Shown: positions 25,718 to 34,959, numbered from the stretch's first letter. The stretch is 64,000 nucleotides of DNA from Palleronia pontilimi (GCF_016412875.1 NZ_JAEKPD010000013.1:1-64000), one strand, 5' to 3'. The notes: generated by a model from the letters alone, not told the origin. A program made the numbers and translations.

Positions 25718-26689
25718 ATGCGGATCTTCCTTCTGGGCGCCACGGGCACGATCGGACGCGCGACCTGCGCGGCGCTGCTGGCGCGCGGGCACGCGGTGGT
25801 GTGCCTTGTCCGGCCCGGCGCCGCCGCCCTGCCCGTCGGCGCGATCCGGCGTGAGGGCGATGTCACCGATCCCGCGTCCCTGCGGCGCGACGGCGTGGCG
25901 GGCGAGCGGTTCGACGCGCTGGTGTCCTGCCTGGCCTCGCGCACCGGCGCACCCGATGACGCCTGGGCGCTGGATCACCGCGCGACCGTCGACGCGTTGG
26001 CGGCGCTGCGGGATGCGGGTGCGCGCCGCATGGTCCTGCTGTCTGCCCTGTGCGTGCAGAAGCCCCGCCTGGCCTTCCAGCACGCCAAGCTGGCCGCCGA
26101 GCGCGCCATCATCGACAGCGGGCTGGCCTATTCCATCGTCCGCCCGACCGCATTCTTCAAATCGCTCTCAGGGCAAATCGACCGGTTGCGGGCGGGCAAG
26201 CCCTTCCTGGTGTTCGGCGATGGCCGGTTGACCGCCTGCAAGCCGATCAGCGACCGGGACCTGGCCCAATACCTCGCCGATTGCCTCGAGCGCGACGACC
26301 GGCGGGGCCGCATCCTGCCCATCGGCGGGCCCGGCCCCGCCATCACCCCGCTGGCGCAGGGGCGGATGCTGTTCGAACTGCTGGACCGGTCGCCGCGCTT
26401 TCGCCGCGTGCCGCCCGGGCTTCTGGGCCGGATCGCGGCGAGCCTGGGCGTCGCGGGCCGCATCGCCCCGCGCCTGCGCGCAAAGGCGGAATTGGCCCGG
26501 ATCGGGCAGTATTACGCGACCGAGTCGATGCTGGTCTGGGACGGCACGCGCTACGATGCGGATGCCACGCCCGAGACCGGGAGCGATACCCTGCGCGACC
26601 ATTACGCGCGGCTGATCCGCGAGGGCGGATCGGCCGATCTGGGCGCTCACGCGGTTTTCGGTGCGCGGCCGGACCGCACCAGGGTGTAA
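25718..26689 (+). CDS. bciA: Divinyl (proto)chlorophyllide 8-vinyl-reductase BciA
   Basis: An NADPH-dependent enzyme that reduces the C8 vinyl group during bacteriochlorophyll synthesis. The 323-residue protein starts with an atypical-SDR Rossmann motif FLLGATGTIGRATCAAL (residues 3-19), then GDVTDPASLRRDG, ALVSCLASRTGAP, VQKPRLAFQHAKLAAE, SIVRPTAFFKSLSGQ, VFGDGRLTACKPISD and the C-terminal GQYYATESMLVWD. From memory these blocks match Rhodobacter BciA closely. It is on the opposite strand within the rnc-era cluster, and its 3' end overlaps the EamA permease by 43 bp. No other photosynthesis gene is in the window. An NAD(P)H-binding protein of other function is the alternative. Confidence 0.85.
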   Translation: MRIFLLGATGTIGRATCAALLARGHAVVCLVRPGAAALPVGAIRREGDVTDPASLRRDGVAGERFDALVSCLASRTGAPDDAWALDHRATVDALAALRDAGARRMVLLSALCVQKPRLAFQHAKLAAERAIIDSGLAYSIVRPTAFFKSLSGQIDRLRAGKPFLVFGDGRLTACKPISDRDLAQYLADCLERDDRRGRILPIGGPGPAITPLAQGRMLFELLDRSPRFRRVPPGLLGRIAASLGVAGRIAPRLRAKAELARIGQYYATESMLVWDGTRYDADATPETGSDTLRDHYARLIREGGSADLGAHAVFGARPDRTRV

Positions 26690-27531
26690 AGCCCGCTGCC
26701 CACGATCAGCGTCGCGCCGATCAGGGTCAGCGCGCCGGGCCGCTCGCCGAACAGGATCGCGGCCAGGACCAGCGCGACCAGCAGGCGCGAATAGCGGAAG
26801 GGGGCCACGACCGACACCTCGCCCGTGCGCATGGCGCGGGTCAGCGCCGTGTAGGCCGCGACGCCCACAATGCCCGCGCCCAGGAGCAAGAGCGTGGCCC
26901 GTGGGTCGGGCAGGCGCGGTGTCGCTTCGAACGCGGTGATGAGCAGCCCGGCCAGCACGACCATGGCGAAGCCCGACGTGCCCAGCTGCCACGAAGACAG
27001 GCCCGGCGCGCTGGCGCGGGTGGCCAGGTCGCGCCCGGCGAAACCCAGCATCCCGGCCACGGCGAAGAGCAAGGTGGGCGAGAACCCTTCGCCGAAGGGG
27101 CGCAGGATCATCAGCACGCCCGCGAAGCCCACGCCCATGGCGATCCAGCGGCGCGGGCCCACCCGCTCGCCCAGCACCGCGGCCGCCCCCAGGGTCACGA
27201 CCAGCGGCGCGGCCTGCAGGATGGCGGAGGTGGTCGACAGCGGCGCGAAGGCCAGTGCCAGCGCGTAGAACAGGCGGCCCGATAGCTCGAACACCGACCG
27301 CCAGCCCATGGCGGCGCTGAAGAAATGCGGCGACCAGAGCGGATCGCCCGCCCGCACGCACAGCGCGGCGAAACCGGTGAACCCGAAGACGCCGAAGAGG
27401 ATCGTCCCGATCCCGGGCGACACGCTGGCGGTGGCGGCCTTGAACAGCGCGTCCTCGATCCCGAAGCCGACCATGGCCAGCACCATGAACGCGCTGCCCC
27501 AGAGGTTCGCGCGGGGCGCGGCATGGCTCAC
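26647..27531 (-). CDS. EamA/DMT family permease
   Basis: A 294-residue inner-membrane protein with ten hydrophobic helices in two EamA repeats (about residues 10-140 and 150-290), the drug/metabolite transporter layout; [21 protein letters not shown] and [20 protein letters not shown] are the paired EamA signatures. Substrate unknown. Starts with GTG inside GTGA at the rnc stop, so translation is coupled to RNase III. It is an insertion in the normal rnc-era order. Confidence 0.85.
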   Translation of the reverse strand: MSHAAPRANLWGSAFMVLAMVGFGIEDALFKAATASVSPGIGTILFGVFGFTGFAALCVRAGDPLWSPHFFSAAMGWRSVFELSGRLFYALALAFAPLSTTSAILQAAPLVVTLGAAAVLGERVGPRRWIAMGVGFAGVLMILRPFGEGFSPTLLFAVAGMLGFAGRDLATRASAPGLSSWQLGTSGFAMVVLAGLLITAFEATPRLPDPRATLLLLGAGIVGVAAYTALTRAMRTGEVSVVAPFRYSRLLVALVLAAILFGERPGALTLIGATLIVGSGLYTLVRSGRAPKTA

Positions 27532-28205
27532 GCCAGTCGGTCCAGCAGGGCCTGGGCCGCCTGTTGCTCGGCCGTGCGCTTGTTGGGGGCCTTGGCCTGC
27601 GCCGTCTCGCCGGTCTTCAGGCGCACCTCGATGGTGAAGACGGGCGCGTGGTCGGGGCCTTCGCGCGCGATCTCGGAATAGCTGGGCGGCGGCAGCTTGC
27701 GGCCCTGCGCCCATTCCTGCAGCGATGTCTTGGCGTCGCGGCTGTCGGCCTCGACCGTCTTGATCCGGCTGCCCCAGAGCCGCAGGATCACCGCCCGGGC
27801 CGCCGCGAAGCCCGCGTCGCGATAGACGGCGGCGATCACGGCTTCCATGGCGTCGGCCAGCAGGGCTTCCTTGCGGCGCCCGCCGGACAGCATTTCCGAC
27901 CGGCCCAGCCGCAGCACGGCGCCCAGCGCGACCTCGCGCGCGACATCGGCGCAGGTTTCCTTGCGCACGAGCGCGTTGAAGCGCGGGGCCAGCTGGCCCT
28001 CGGGCGCGTCGGGGTCGGCTTGCAGCAGCGCCTCGGCCATGACGAGGCCCAGCACCCGGTCGCCCAGGAATTCCAGCCGCTGGTTGTCGGGCCGGGTCTG
28101 AGACGCGATCGAGCCATGGGTGAGCGCGCGGATCAGCAGGCCCGGATCGGCGAAATCATGGCCGAGCCGCGCGGCGAAGGCCGTCTGCTCGGCCGAGAGC
28201 TTCAT
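27528..28205 (-). CDS. rnc: Ribonuclease III
   Basis: Cleaves double-stranded RNA in rRNA precursors and antisense pairs. The 225-residue protein has the RNase III signature [13 protein letters not shown] (about residues 39-51) with its Glu and Asp metal ligands, the second acidic patch [11 protein letters not shown], and a C-terminal double-stranded RNA-binding domain from about residue 155 ([25 protein letters not shown]). Start overlaps the lepB stop as ATGA. Confidence 0.95.
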   Translation of the reverse strand: MKLSAEQTAFAARLGHDFADPGLLIRALTHGSIASQTRPDNQRLEFLGDRVLGLVMAEALLQADPDAPEGQLAPRFNALVRKETCADVAREVALGAVLRLGRSEMLSGGRRKEALLADAMEAVIAAVYRDAGFAAARAVILRLWGSRIKTVEADSRDAKTSLQEWAQGRKLPPPSYSEIAREGPDHAPVFTIEVRLKTGETAQAKAPNKRTAEQQAAQALLDRLA

Positions 28206-28987
28206 ACGATCTTTTCGAAGAACCTGTCCGCGCGCCAGGTCCAGAAGAACAGCATCGAACGTCCGGCGGACGAGAACATCACCCGGTCCGCGCGGCCGAT
28301 CAGGTTTTCGAAGGGCACGAAGCCCACGCCCAGTGCGCTGGGGCTGACGCGGCTGTCGGTCGAGTTGTCGCGGTTGTCGCCCATGAAGAAATAATTGCCC
28401 GGCGGCACCGTGTAGACCGGCGTGTCGTCCAGGCGGCTGTCGCGGATGTTCAGGATGTTGTGCGAGGTGCCGCCCGGCAGCGTCTCGATGAAGCGTTCCT
28501 TCACGCAGTCGCCGCCCAGGCCGACGCCCGCATTGGCGCATTGCGGCAGGTTGCCCACCGGGCCCTGCTTCTCGAACGTCTCGACGAAGGTGCCCGCCGG
28601 TTCCTGCGGCGCGGCTTCGCCGTTGATGTAGAGCACGGCGTCGCGCACCTGGATCGTGTCGCCGGGCAGGCCGATCAGGCGCTTGATGAAGTCGCTGCCG
28701 GTGACGGGGTGGCGGAACACGACCACGTCGCCGCGATCGGGCTGCGCGCCGAGCCAGCGGCCGTCGATGAACTTGCACATGGAAAACGGGCACGAATGCT
28801 CGGAATATCCGTAGGCCATCTTGTTGACGAACAGGAAGTCGCCGACCAGAAGCGTGTCCTTCATGGATCCCGACGGAATCCAGAAGGGCTGGAAGAACAG
28901 CGTGCGGAAGATGCCCGCGATCAGAAGGGCATAGACGATGGTCTTGACCGTCTCGAAGACGCCTTCCTTCTTTTCGGCCTTGGCCAT
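28202..28987 (-). CDS. lepB: Signal peptidase I
   Basis: Membrane-anchored serine protease that removes Sec signal peptides. The 261-residue protein has one N-terminal membrane segment (about residues 14-34), the nucleophile Ser41 in PSGSMKDTL, and the general-base Lys102 in [11 protein letters not shown]. It closes with [11 protein letters not shown]. Between the deaminase and rnc; coupled to rnc. Confidence 0.95.
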   Translation of the reverse strand: MAKAEKKEGVFETVKTIVYALLIAGIFRTLFFQPFWIPSGSMKDTLLVGDFLFVNKMAYGYSEHSCPFSMCKFIDGRWLGAQPDRGDVVVFRHPVTGSDFIKRLIGLPGDTIQVRDAVLYINGEAAPQEPAGTFVETFEKQGPVGNLPQCANAGVGLGGDCVKERFIETLPGGTSHNILNIRDSRLDDTPVYTVPPGNYFFMGDNRDNSTDSRVSPSALGVGFVPFENLIGRADRVMFSSAGRSMLFFWTWRADRFFEKIV

Positions 28988-29048
28988 CCACGCACCCTTC
29001 CCTGAAAACTGCTGCTACATGAGAGGCCGCGCGTGAGGTGTCAAGCGA

Positions 29049-29534
29049 TCAGCCATCCGCCCCGGTGTCGCCCTTGGCGTAAAGGCGCAGGATGTCGTCT
29101 TCCATGACGTGGCCCGCCCAGTCGAAGTCGCGGTCGGCGGCCTTGGCGAAATCGTCGAGCGTCAGCCCGTGGAACTGGAAATACCCGTCACCGACATGGG
29201 GCCTGCCCGCGGCGAAGACCAGCCGCGCGATCCCGGCGAAGGCCATGGCGCCGAGGCACATCTCGCAGGGTTGCAGCGTGGTGACCAGGGTGTGGCCCTG
29301 CAGGTCGTGGCGCCCCAGGTGCTTGCAGGCGGCGGCGATGGCGACGATTTCGGCGTGGCGGGACGGGTCGTGGTCCAGATGCACCTCGTTGTCGCCCCAG
29401 GCGATGGTGTCGTCGCCGTCCATGATGGCCGCGACGATGGGCGCGTCATGGCCGCCTTTGGCCAGGCCCTGGGCGCGGGTGATGGCGCGGGCCAGGGTGC
29501 CGCGTTCGGCTTCGGTGGGTTCGATCTGGGCCAT
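29049..29534 (-). CDS. Nucleoside/base deaminase (cytidine-deaminase fold)
   Basis: A 161-residue zinc deaminase. The zinc and proton-shuttle residues are seen in RHAEIVAI (His-Ala-Glu, about residues 60-67) and the PCEMC motif (about 90-94). The length and the C-terminal helix resemble guanine deaminase and related nucleoside deaminases more than tRNA adenosine deaminase. Base preference is not decided by sequence. It occupies the gap between acpS and lepB, which is usually short or absent in this cluster. Confidence 0.85.
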   Translation of the reverse strand: MAQIEPTEAERGTLARAITRAQGLAKGGHDAPIVAAIMDGDDTIAWGDNEVHLDHDPSRHAEIVAIAAACKHLGRHDLQGHTLVTTLQPCEMCLGAMAFAGIARLVFAAGRPHVGDGYFQFHGLTLDDFAKAADRDFDWAGHVMEDDILRLYAKGDTGADG

Positions 29535-29614
29535 GCGCGCGGTTCCCCGGGGTTGCGTCGCAGGCTAACGCGACCCGACCGGGGCGGTTCCGGCGCCGTG
29601 CTGGCGCGCGATCC

Positions 29615-29642
29615 CCCATCTTTGTTCTTCCAAATATCCCGG
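29615..29642 (+). repeat. Dispersed intergenic repeat, copy 2
   Basis: CCCATCTTTGTTCT, spacer TCC, AAATATCC, then CGGCGC. Lies between acpS and the deaminase gene. Confidence 0.85.
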
Positions 29643-29680
29643 CGCAACGCCGGTCCGTGGGACAACACCCGCAGCGGGGA

Positions 29681-29701
29681 CAGAAAATCCTAGATTTTCT
29701 G
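29681..29701. terminator. Palindromic hairpin spanning the acpS stop codon
   Basis: A 9-bp perfect inverted repeat (CAGAAAATC / GATTTTCTG) whose 3-base loop is exactly the stop codon of acpS. It may be a terminator or mRNA-end stabiliser for acpS; there is no separate T tract beyond the stem. Confidence 0.4.
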
Positions 29702-30106
29702 CGCCTGCCCCGCAGGGCGTGCCTCGATCACGACGAAGGCCTGGGCCCAGGGGTGGTCGTCGGTCAGGGTGACGTGGATGATCGCCTCGTATCCCGGGGG
29801 GGTCATTTCGGACAGCCGGTCGGCCGCCCAGCCGGTCACGTGCATCACCGGCTGTCCGGTCTGCAGGTTCGACACCGCCATGTCCTTCCAGGCGATGCCC
29901 ATCCGCAGACCCGTGCCGAGCGCCTTCGAGCACGCTTCCTTCGCGGCCCAGCGCTTGGCGTAGGTGCCCGGCGTGTCGGCGCGCCGCTCGGATTTGGCCT
30001 GCTCGACCGGCGTGAAGACGCGGTTGCGGAACCGGTCGCCGAACCGTTCGAGCGTGCCCGCGATCCGGTCGATATTGGCCAGGTCGGTTCCGACGCCCAG
30101 GATCAT
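29690..30106 (-). CDS. acpS: Holo-[acyl-carrier-protein] synthase
   Basis: Transfers 4'-phosphopantetheine from CoA to ACP. The 138-residue protein has [15 protein letters not shown] with Asp8 as metal ligand and [16 protein letters not shown] with the second ligand Glu (about 57). I chose the ATG that gives MILGVGTDL because it matches the family start; the same frame runs 26 codons upstream through the dispersed repeat and is unlikely to be translated. First gene of the acpS-lepB-rnc-era-recO cluster here. Confidence 0.93.
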   Translation of the reverse strand: MILGVGTDLANIDRIAGTLERFGDRFRNRVFTPVEQAKSERRADTPGTYAKRWAAKEACSKALGTGLRMGIAWKDMAVSNLQTGQPVMHVTGWAADRLSEMTPPGYEAIIHVTLTDDHPWAQAFVVIEARPAGQAQKI

Positions 30107-30163
30107 CGCAGCACCGGCCGCCGCGAGGATGGGGCGACCGTCGCGCCCGTTGCGGGCCGGGCG

Positions 30164-30191
30164 CCGGGATATTTTCGAGAACAAAGATGGG
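30164..30191 (-). repeat. Dispersed intergenic repeat, copy 3 (inverted)
   Basis: The only copy in the reverse orientation: read on the minus strand, CCCATCTTTGTTCT, spacer CGA, AAATATCC, CGGCGC. Located just upstream of acpS and downstream of tupA. With copy 2 it brackets acpS as an inverted pair about 520 bp apart. Confidence 0.85.
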
Positions 30192-30209
30192 GGATGGCGC
30201 GCATGGGGG

Positions 30210-31013
30210 TCAGCCGGGTGCCGCGGGGGCGGCGTTGAAAGTGAAGAGCTGCTGGCCGTCGATCGTGTAGCCGTCGATCAGCTCTTGCGCCCGGGGGCCG
30301 GTCAGCCAGCCCTTCAGTTGCAGCGCCAGGTCGTGCGCCACGGAGGGGTGACGTTCGGGGCTGACCGGGATGTAGGCGTATTGGTTGAAGAGGACCGGAT
30401 CGCCCGAGAAGAGCAGCGCGAGGTCGCCCTTGTTGGCGAAGTTCAGCCAGCTGGCGCGGTCGGCCAGGATATAGGCGCCCATGCCCGACGCGGTGTTGAG
30501 CGCAGCGCCCATGCCCGCGCCGACGGGGCGATACCAGTCGCCGCCCGGATCGATGCCGATGCCCGACCAGAGCGACACTTCCTTGCGGTGGGTGCCGCTG
30601 TCGTCGCCGCGGCTGACGAACGGGGCCTGCAGCTCGGCGATGGCGCGCAGCGCGGCCCCTGCCGTGTCGGCGGCCGAGATATCGGCGGGGTCGTCTTCGG
30701 GACCGATGAGCACAAAATCGTTATACATGATCTCGGTCCGCCCGGTGCCGTAACCCGCGGCGACGAAGGCGTCTTCCGCCGCTTTCGAGTGGACCAGGAT
30801 CGCGTCCACGTCGCCCGCCTCGCCCAGCCGGAGCGCCTGGCCGGTGCCCACGACCAGGAGCTGAACGTCGATGCCGGTGTCTTCCGCGATGGCCGGAAGC
30901 AGAACTTCGGCCAGCCCGGAATTCTGGAACGACGTGGTCACCGCCAGCTTCAGGGCGTCCGCCTGGGCCAGCGTGGCGCAACAGCTCAGGAAAATGGCCA
31001 GAAGCAGTTTCAT
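30210..31013 (-). CDS. tupA: Tungstate ABC transporter substrate-binding protein
   Basis: A 267-residue periplasmic binding protein with a signal peptide (about 1-18, ending AQA). The family-specific features are the oxyanion pocket [15 protein letters not shown] (about residues 26-40), [35 protein letters not shown] and [12 protein letters not shown]. These separate TupA from sulfate or molybdate proteins (ModA). Last gene of tupB-tupC-tupA with an ATGA overlap with tupC. Molybdate as a second ligand cannot be excluded. Confidence 0.88.
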   Translation of the reverse strand: MKLLLAIFLSCCATLAQADALKLAVTTSFQNSGLAEVLLPAIAEDTGIDVQLLVVGTGQALRLGEAGDVDAILVHSKAAEDAFVAAGYGTGRTEIMYNDFVLIGPEDDPADISAADTAGAALRAIAELQAPFVSRGDDSGTHRKEVSLWSGIGIDPGGDWYRPVGAGMGAALNTASGMGAYILADRASWLNFANKGDLALLFSGDPVLFNQYAYIPVSPERHPSVAHDLALQLKGWLTGPRAQELIDGYTIDGQQLFTFNAAPAAPG

Positions 31014-31714
31014 TCCAGGATGTCCCCTCGCAGGTAGGCGCGCGTTTCGGGTTGCGCCGGTTGGTCGAAGAATTGCGGCGCGGGCGCCGTTTCGCGGATC
31101 TGCCCATTAACCAGCAGCCACGCGTCGTCCGCAAGACGCCGTCCTTGCGCAATATCGTGTGTGGACATCACGATGCGCGTGCCCGCGTCGCGGGCGGCCT
31201 TCAGCAGATCCTCGATCTCGCGGGTCGAGCGGCCGTCGAGGTTCGACGTGGGCTCGTCCAGGAACACCAGTTCGGGATCGCGGATCATCGCGCGGGCGAT
31301 GGCGAGCTTCTGGCGTTCGCCGCCCGAGAGGCGTCCGGCGGGTTGGTCCAGGTGGTCTTCGAGCCGGATCCGCGCGGCCCAGTCGCGGATCCGCTCGGCC
31401 CGCTCGGCGCGGGACCTGCGTTGCAATTTCAGCGGATAGGCCAGGTTGGCCGCGACCGAGCGGCGCAGCACGATGGGCGTCTGGAACACGAAGGCCTGCG
31501 CGCCGCGCGCGTCGTCGCCATCGTGCGACACGGTCCCCGCGCTGAGCCTCACGATGCCGTGCAGCACCTTCAGCAGCGTGGTCTTGCCCGCGCCGTTGGG
31601 ACCCATGAGCACGGTCAGACCGCGCCCCGCCAGCGTCAGCGACACCGGGCCAAGGATGACGTGCCCGCCGCGGCGGACGCAGGCGTCGCGCAGGGTGATG
31701 GGCAGGACGCTCAC
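31010..31714 (-). CDS. tupC: Tungstate ABC transporter ATP-binding protein
   Basis: A 234-residue ABC ATPase: Walker A GPNGAGKTT (about residues 38-46), signature LSGGERQKLAIARAM, Walker B LVFLDEP and the switch histidine in MSTHD. Starts with GTG overlapping the tupB stop as GTGA, so the permease and ATPase are coupled. The cognate partner proteins on either side identify its substrate class. Confidence 0.88.
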   Translation of the reverse strand: MSVLPITLRDACVRRGGHVILGPVSLTLAGRGLTVLMGPNGAGKTTLLKVLHGIVRLSAGTVSHDGDDARGAQAFVFQTPIVLRRSVAANLAYPLKLQRRSRAERAERIRDWAARIRLEDHLDQPAGRLSGGERQKLAIARAMIRDPELVFLDEPTSNLDGRSTREIEDLLKAARDAGTRIVMSTHDIAQGRRLADDAWLLVNGQIRETAPAPQFFDQPAQPETRAYLRGDILE

Positions 31715-32415
31715 CACCGGCCCTCGCTTTCGGTGCGGCCCAGGTAATGCGTGGCCAGGTTCACGGCCAGCGCCAGCGCGATCAGCACGAACCCGAGGCC
31801 CAGCGCCAGCGCGAAGTCGCCGCGCCCGGTTTCCAGCGCGATGGCCGTGGTCAGCACGCGGGTCTGGTGTTCGATATTGCCGCCGACGATCATGATCGCG
31901 CCCACTTCGCCGATGGCGCGGCCGAAGCCCGCCAGCGCCGCCGTCAGAAGCGAGCGGCGCCCGTCCAGGATCAGCGTGCCCACGCGCTGCAGCTTGCCGG
32001 TGTTCAGCGAGATCAGAAGATCGTGATACTCGGCCCAGAGATCGCGCATCGCCTGGTGGGTCACCGACGCGATCAGCGGCGTGATGATGATGACCTGCGC
32101 GATGATCATCGCCGTGGGCGTGAACAGAAGCCCCAGCACGCCGAAGGGCCCCGAGCGCGACAGCAGGATATAGACGATCAGCCCGACCACCACCGGGGGC
32201 AGGCCCATCAGCGCGTTCAGCACCGCGATGACGGTGCGGCGATAGCGGAAGCGCTGGATCGCCAGGAACGTGCCCAGCGGCAGCGCGATGGCGCAGGCGA
32301 TGACCAGCGCGCTCAGCGTCACCTGGAGCGAGCGCAGCGAGATTTCGACGAGGTCCGCGTCCGCCGTGATGATCAGCCGGAACGCCGCTGCGATCCCGGC
32401 CCAGATATCGCCCAT
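31711..32415 (-). CDS. tupB: Tungstate ABC transporter permease
   Basis: A 234-residue permease with about five to six membrane helices, matching the TupB/WtpB group: VTLSALVIACAIALPLG at the start of the transmembrane domain and the ABC-coupling EAA-like loop ALAGFGRAIGEVGAIMIVGGNIE. First gene of the operon and the only one with a free upstream region (76 bp to the 3' end of the cellulose cluster). No regulator gene is adjacent. Confidence 0.88.
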   Translation of the reverse strand: MGDIWAGIAAAFRLIITADADLVEISLRSLQVTLSALVIACAIALPLGTFLAIQRFRYRRTVIAVLNALMGLPPVVVGLIVYILLSRSGPFGVLGLLFTPTAMIIAQVIIITPLIASVTHQAMRDLWAEYHDLLISLNTGKLQRVGTLILDGRRSLLTAALAGFGRAIGEVGAIMIVGGNIEHQTRVLTTAIALETGRGDFALALGLGFVLIALALAVNLATHYLGRTESEGRW

Positions 32416-32491
32416 GGGCCTGGTGCCTGTCCTGTCGAGATGACCGCGGGGCTTGTCCCAAGCCGCGGCCCGCCTGTCAATCGCGCGCGGA

Positions 32492-33904
32492 TCAGTTCAG
32501 GGCGGCCCGCAATCCGCTGCGGGTTTCGGGCGTGGCCAGCTGGTCGTGCAGCTCCTGGAAGATCATCGTGGCGGTCTTGCGGTCGCCCGAATTCAGGTAG
32601 GCGTAGCCGCGCATGATCGCGAGGTCCCGCCGGATGCCGCCGGTCAGCCGTTCCAGCGCGTCGAGATAGGCGATGGCGTCGCGGTATTCCTTGCGCTGGA
32701 AGGCGCGCACGCCGCGCTGGTCCAGGATGATGGTTTCGACGTCCAGGCGCTGCTCGTCGGTCAGGCTGGTGGTGGCGGCCAGCCGGGCGGCGTCTTCGGT
32801 CATCTGGTTGGCGAGCATGGCCAGCACCATGCCGAAGCGGGCGTCGCGGTCCACGGTGGCACCCAGCCCGGCGGTCGAGGCGACGCGGAAGGCCGCCAGC
32901 GCCTCGAGCGAGCGGTCCTGGTTGTAGGCGCACCACGCCCGTTCATAAAGCACGTCGACTGAGCGCGGGTCGGTCGAGTTGGCCAGGCATTGCGTCCAGG
33001 CGCCCGCCTTGGCGGCGCTGCGCACGGCGGCCAGGCGCGTGTCGCCGGACTTGCCCAGCCGCCCCGAGCGGGGCGGGGTCGGGGCCTGGGACGCCTCGGC
33101 GGTCTGCTGGGGCTCGGTCGCGCGGCGGCTGGTCTGGGCGGTGGCCCGGTCCTGCGCGGGGGTGTCGTCTTGGGCCGGTTTGCCCGCCAGCAGGTTCTGC
33201 TCGGCCACCGTGAGCGAGCGCAGCGCGCCGGGGCGGCGGGCCTTGGCGAAGGATGCAAGCTCGCGCAGCTCGGCGGCCGTCGCGATGGCGCTGGATTTCT
33301 GCAAGGTCGCCACCAGCACGCCGGTGTCGGTGCAAGTGCCCAGCACGCCGCGATAGGTCTGGAGCGCCGCGGCCTTGTCGCCCACCTTGGTCTGCATGAG
33401 CGCCAGTTGCCACGCGTTGTTCACGCGGTCGCAGCGCAGGATGCCGGGGTTGTTGCGGGCCACGGCGATGGCGGCATTGGCGTCGCCGCGGCCGATGGCG
33501 CGGTCGAACTGGGTCTGGGTCTCGGCGGTGGCCAGCAGGCGCGTCATCTCGGCGGGCGGGGTCCAGTCGGGATAGACGGTCTGCAGGTGTTGCAGGCGGC
33601 CCCGCGCGGCTTCCAGGTTGCCGATCTCGATCAGCCGCCAGATCCGGTTGGCGTCGTCGCCCGGTCCTTCGCCGGAGGAATTGGTCGCGGCGTTCAGGCG
33701 GGTCAGATCCTCGGGCGGGACCCAGTCGGGATGGAGCGTGCGCAGGCGCTGCATCTCGGCGCGGGCGGCCTTGGCGTCGCCCTGCTCGACGTAATAGGTC
33801 AGCGCGCGCAGCTCGGCGGGGCTGAGATCGCGGGCGGCCAGGGGGCCGCCGAGCGTGACGGCCAGCGCAAGGCCGATCAGCGGGGCAAGACGGGTGCGGG
33901 TCAT
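32492..33904 (-). CDS. TPR-repeat protein of the cellulose operon (BcsK/BcsC-position protein)
   Basis: A 470-residue periplasmic protein: signal peptide (about 1-24, ending LAARD), then repeated TPR-like helix pairs in two blocks (about residues 25-210 and 330-465) around a Gln/Thr/Pro-rich linker. The two N-terminal repeats share an LHPDWVPPEDLTRL / VYPDWTPPAEMTRL unit. In enteric bacteria this operon position is BcsC, a TPR plus outer-membrane beta-barrel protein; here there is no barrel, as for the BcsK-type TPR proteins of alphaproteobacterial operons. Overlaps bcsZ by 4 bases. Probably links the synthase to the cell wall or to a separate porin. Confidence 0.75.
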   Translation of the reverse strand: MTRTRLAPLIGLALAVTLGGPLAARDLSPAELRALTYYVEQGDAKAARAEMQRLRTLHPDWVPPEDLTRLNAATNSSGEGPGDDANRIWRLIEIGNLEAARGRLQHLQTVYPDWTPPAEMTRLLATAETQTQFDRAIGRGDANAAIAVARNNPGILRCDRVNNAWQLALMQTKVGDKAAALQTYRGVLGTCTDTGVLVATLQKSSAIATAAELRELASFAKARRPGALRSLTVAEQNLLAGKPAQDDTPAQDRATAQTSRRATEPQQTAEASQAPTPPRSGRLGKSGDTRLAAVRSAAKAGAWTQCLANSTDPRSVDVLYERAWCAYNQDRSLEALAAFRVASTAGLGATVDRDARFGMVLAMLANQMTEDAARLAATTSLTDEQRLDVETIILDQRGVRAFQRKEYRDAIAYLDALERLTGGIRRDLAIMRGYAYLNSGDRKTATMIFQELHDQLATPETRSGLRAALN

Positions 33905-34959
33905 ATGGGGAAGCATTCTGGAAGCACCTCCATCTGGGCGAGATAGGTGAACATCTGCAGGGTGGCCGGGTAATAGGGCTGGTCGGTCGAGAACGGCGGC
34001 ATGGACGAGCCCGGCGCCTTTTCGACGGCGCAGGCCGCCAGCGACGCGATGGCGGCGTAGCCGGGGGCGGAACTGGTTTCGGTGATCGCGCTGCCATCGG
34101 CTTTCACGACCGTGGCCGATTGCCCGGCGGGCAGAAGCCTGTCCGCGGCATGGGCGCGGACGACGACCGGGTGGTCGGCATCGCCCGACCAGATCATCCA
34201 GAGCGGGACACGCAACGCTTCGTAGCCGGAATCGGACGAGAAGCCTTCGGGCGCGCCGATGCCGTCGGCGCTGATCTGAATCCAGTCGGGGATCGGGCCG
34301 GTGCGGGCCATGTCGGCCAGCATTTCCACGCCGTCTTCGGCCGCGATACCCAGCGCGCCGACCCCGTGGTTCAGCGCCAGCTCGCGCATGGCGCGCGGGA
34401 AGTAGTAGGACGGGTTGACCACGATGCCTTCGTCCTTGCGGAACCCGAAAGCGCCGGGCAGCAGCAGCTGCACGCCGTCCTTGCCGGGATGGGCGACCAG
34501 GCAGCTCGCCACCAGGTCCGCCGCGACCGCGCCCGCTTCCTCGGAAAGCTCGGGGCGCGCGAAGACGCGGCCGCCGCGCGACAGGGCCCAGGCGTAGAAC
34601 AGGTCGCCGTCGGACGCGTTGTTGGTGTCGGGCACGGCGGTTTCGGCATCGGGCAGCCAGCGCCAGGCCAGAAGCGCGTCGTCGCGGATCGCCAGGTTGT
34701 CGCGGGTCCAGCCATGCATCGCCTCGAACGCCTCGCGGTCGCGCAGGGCGGTCGCCAGCACCATGCCGTAGCCCTGGCCTTCGGAATGGCTTGCGCCGTC
34801 TTGCAACGCGTCGATCACCCGGCCCGACGGGTCGAGATAGGCGGTCTTCCATGCCTCCCAAGCGGGGTGCAGGGGGTGACGCTCTTGCGCGGCGGGGGCG
34901 CGGGTCGCCAGGCTCAAGGGAAGGGCGCCCAGCGCGGCAAGGACCTGGCGGCGGTGCAT
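33901..34959 (-). CDS. bcsZ: Cellulose synthase-associated endoglucanase, GH8
   Basis: A 352-residue periplasmic cellulase of glycoside hydrolase family 8 that trims nascent cellulose. A twin-arginine-like signal (HRRQVLAALGA) opens the protein. The catalytic acid is Glu60 in SEGQGYGM and the base is in NNASDGDLFYAW (Asp117). Other family blocks are WMIWSGD and GYAAIASLAAC. The start overlaps the bcsB stop in TGATG; the stop overlaps the TPR gene. Confidence 0.9.
   Translation of the reverse strand: MHRRQVLAALGALPLSLATRAPAAQERHPLHPAWEAWKTAYLDPSGRVIDALQDGASHSEGQGYGMVLATALRDREAFEAMHGWTRDNLAIRDDALLAWRWLPDAETAVPDTNNASDGDLFYAWALSRGGRVFARPELSEEAGAVAADLVASCLVAHPGKDGVQLLLPGAFGFRKDEGIVVNPSYYFPRAMRELALNHGVGALGIAAEDGVEMLADMARTGPIPDWIQISADGIGAPEGFSSDSGYEALRVPLWMIWSGDADHPVVVRAHAADRLLPAGQSATVVKADGSAITETSSAPGYAAIASLAACAVEKAPGSSMPPFSTDQPYYPATLQMFTYLAQMEVLPECFPI

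Noticed and set aside
29615-30191. Composite mobile element bounded by the inverted repeat pair around acpS
   Set aside because: The enclosed DNA holds only acpS and its flanks with no transposase, no target duplication was seen, and the same repeat occurs singly elsewhere.
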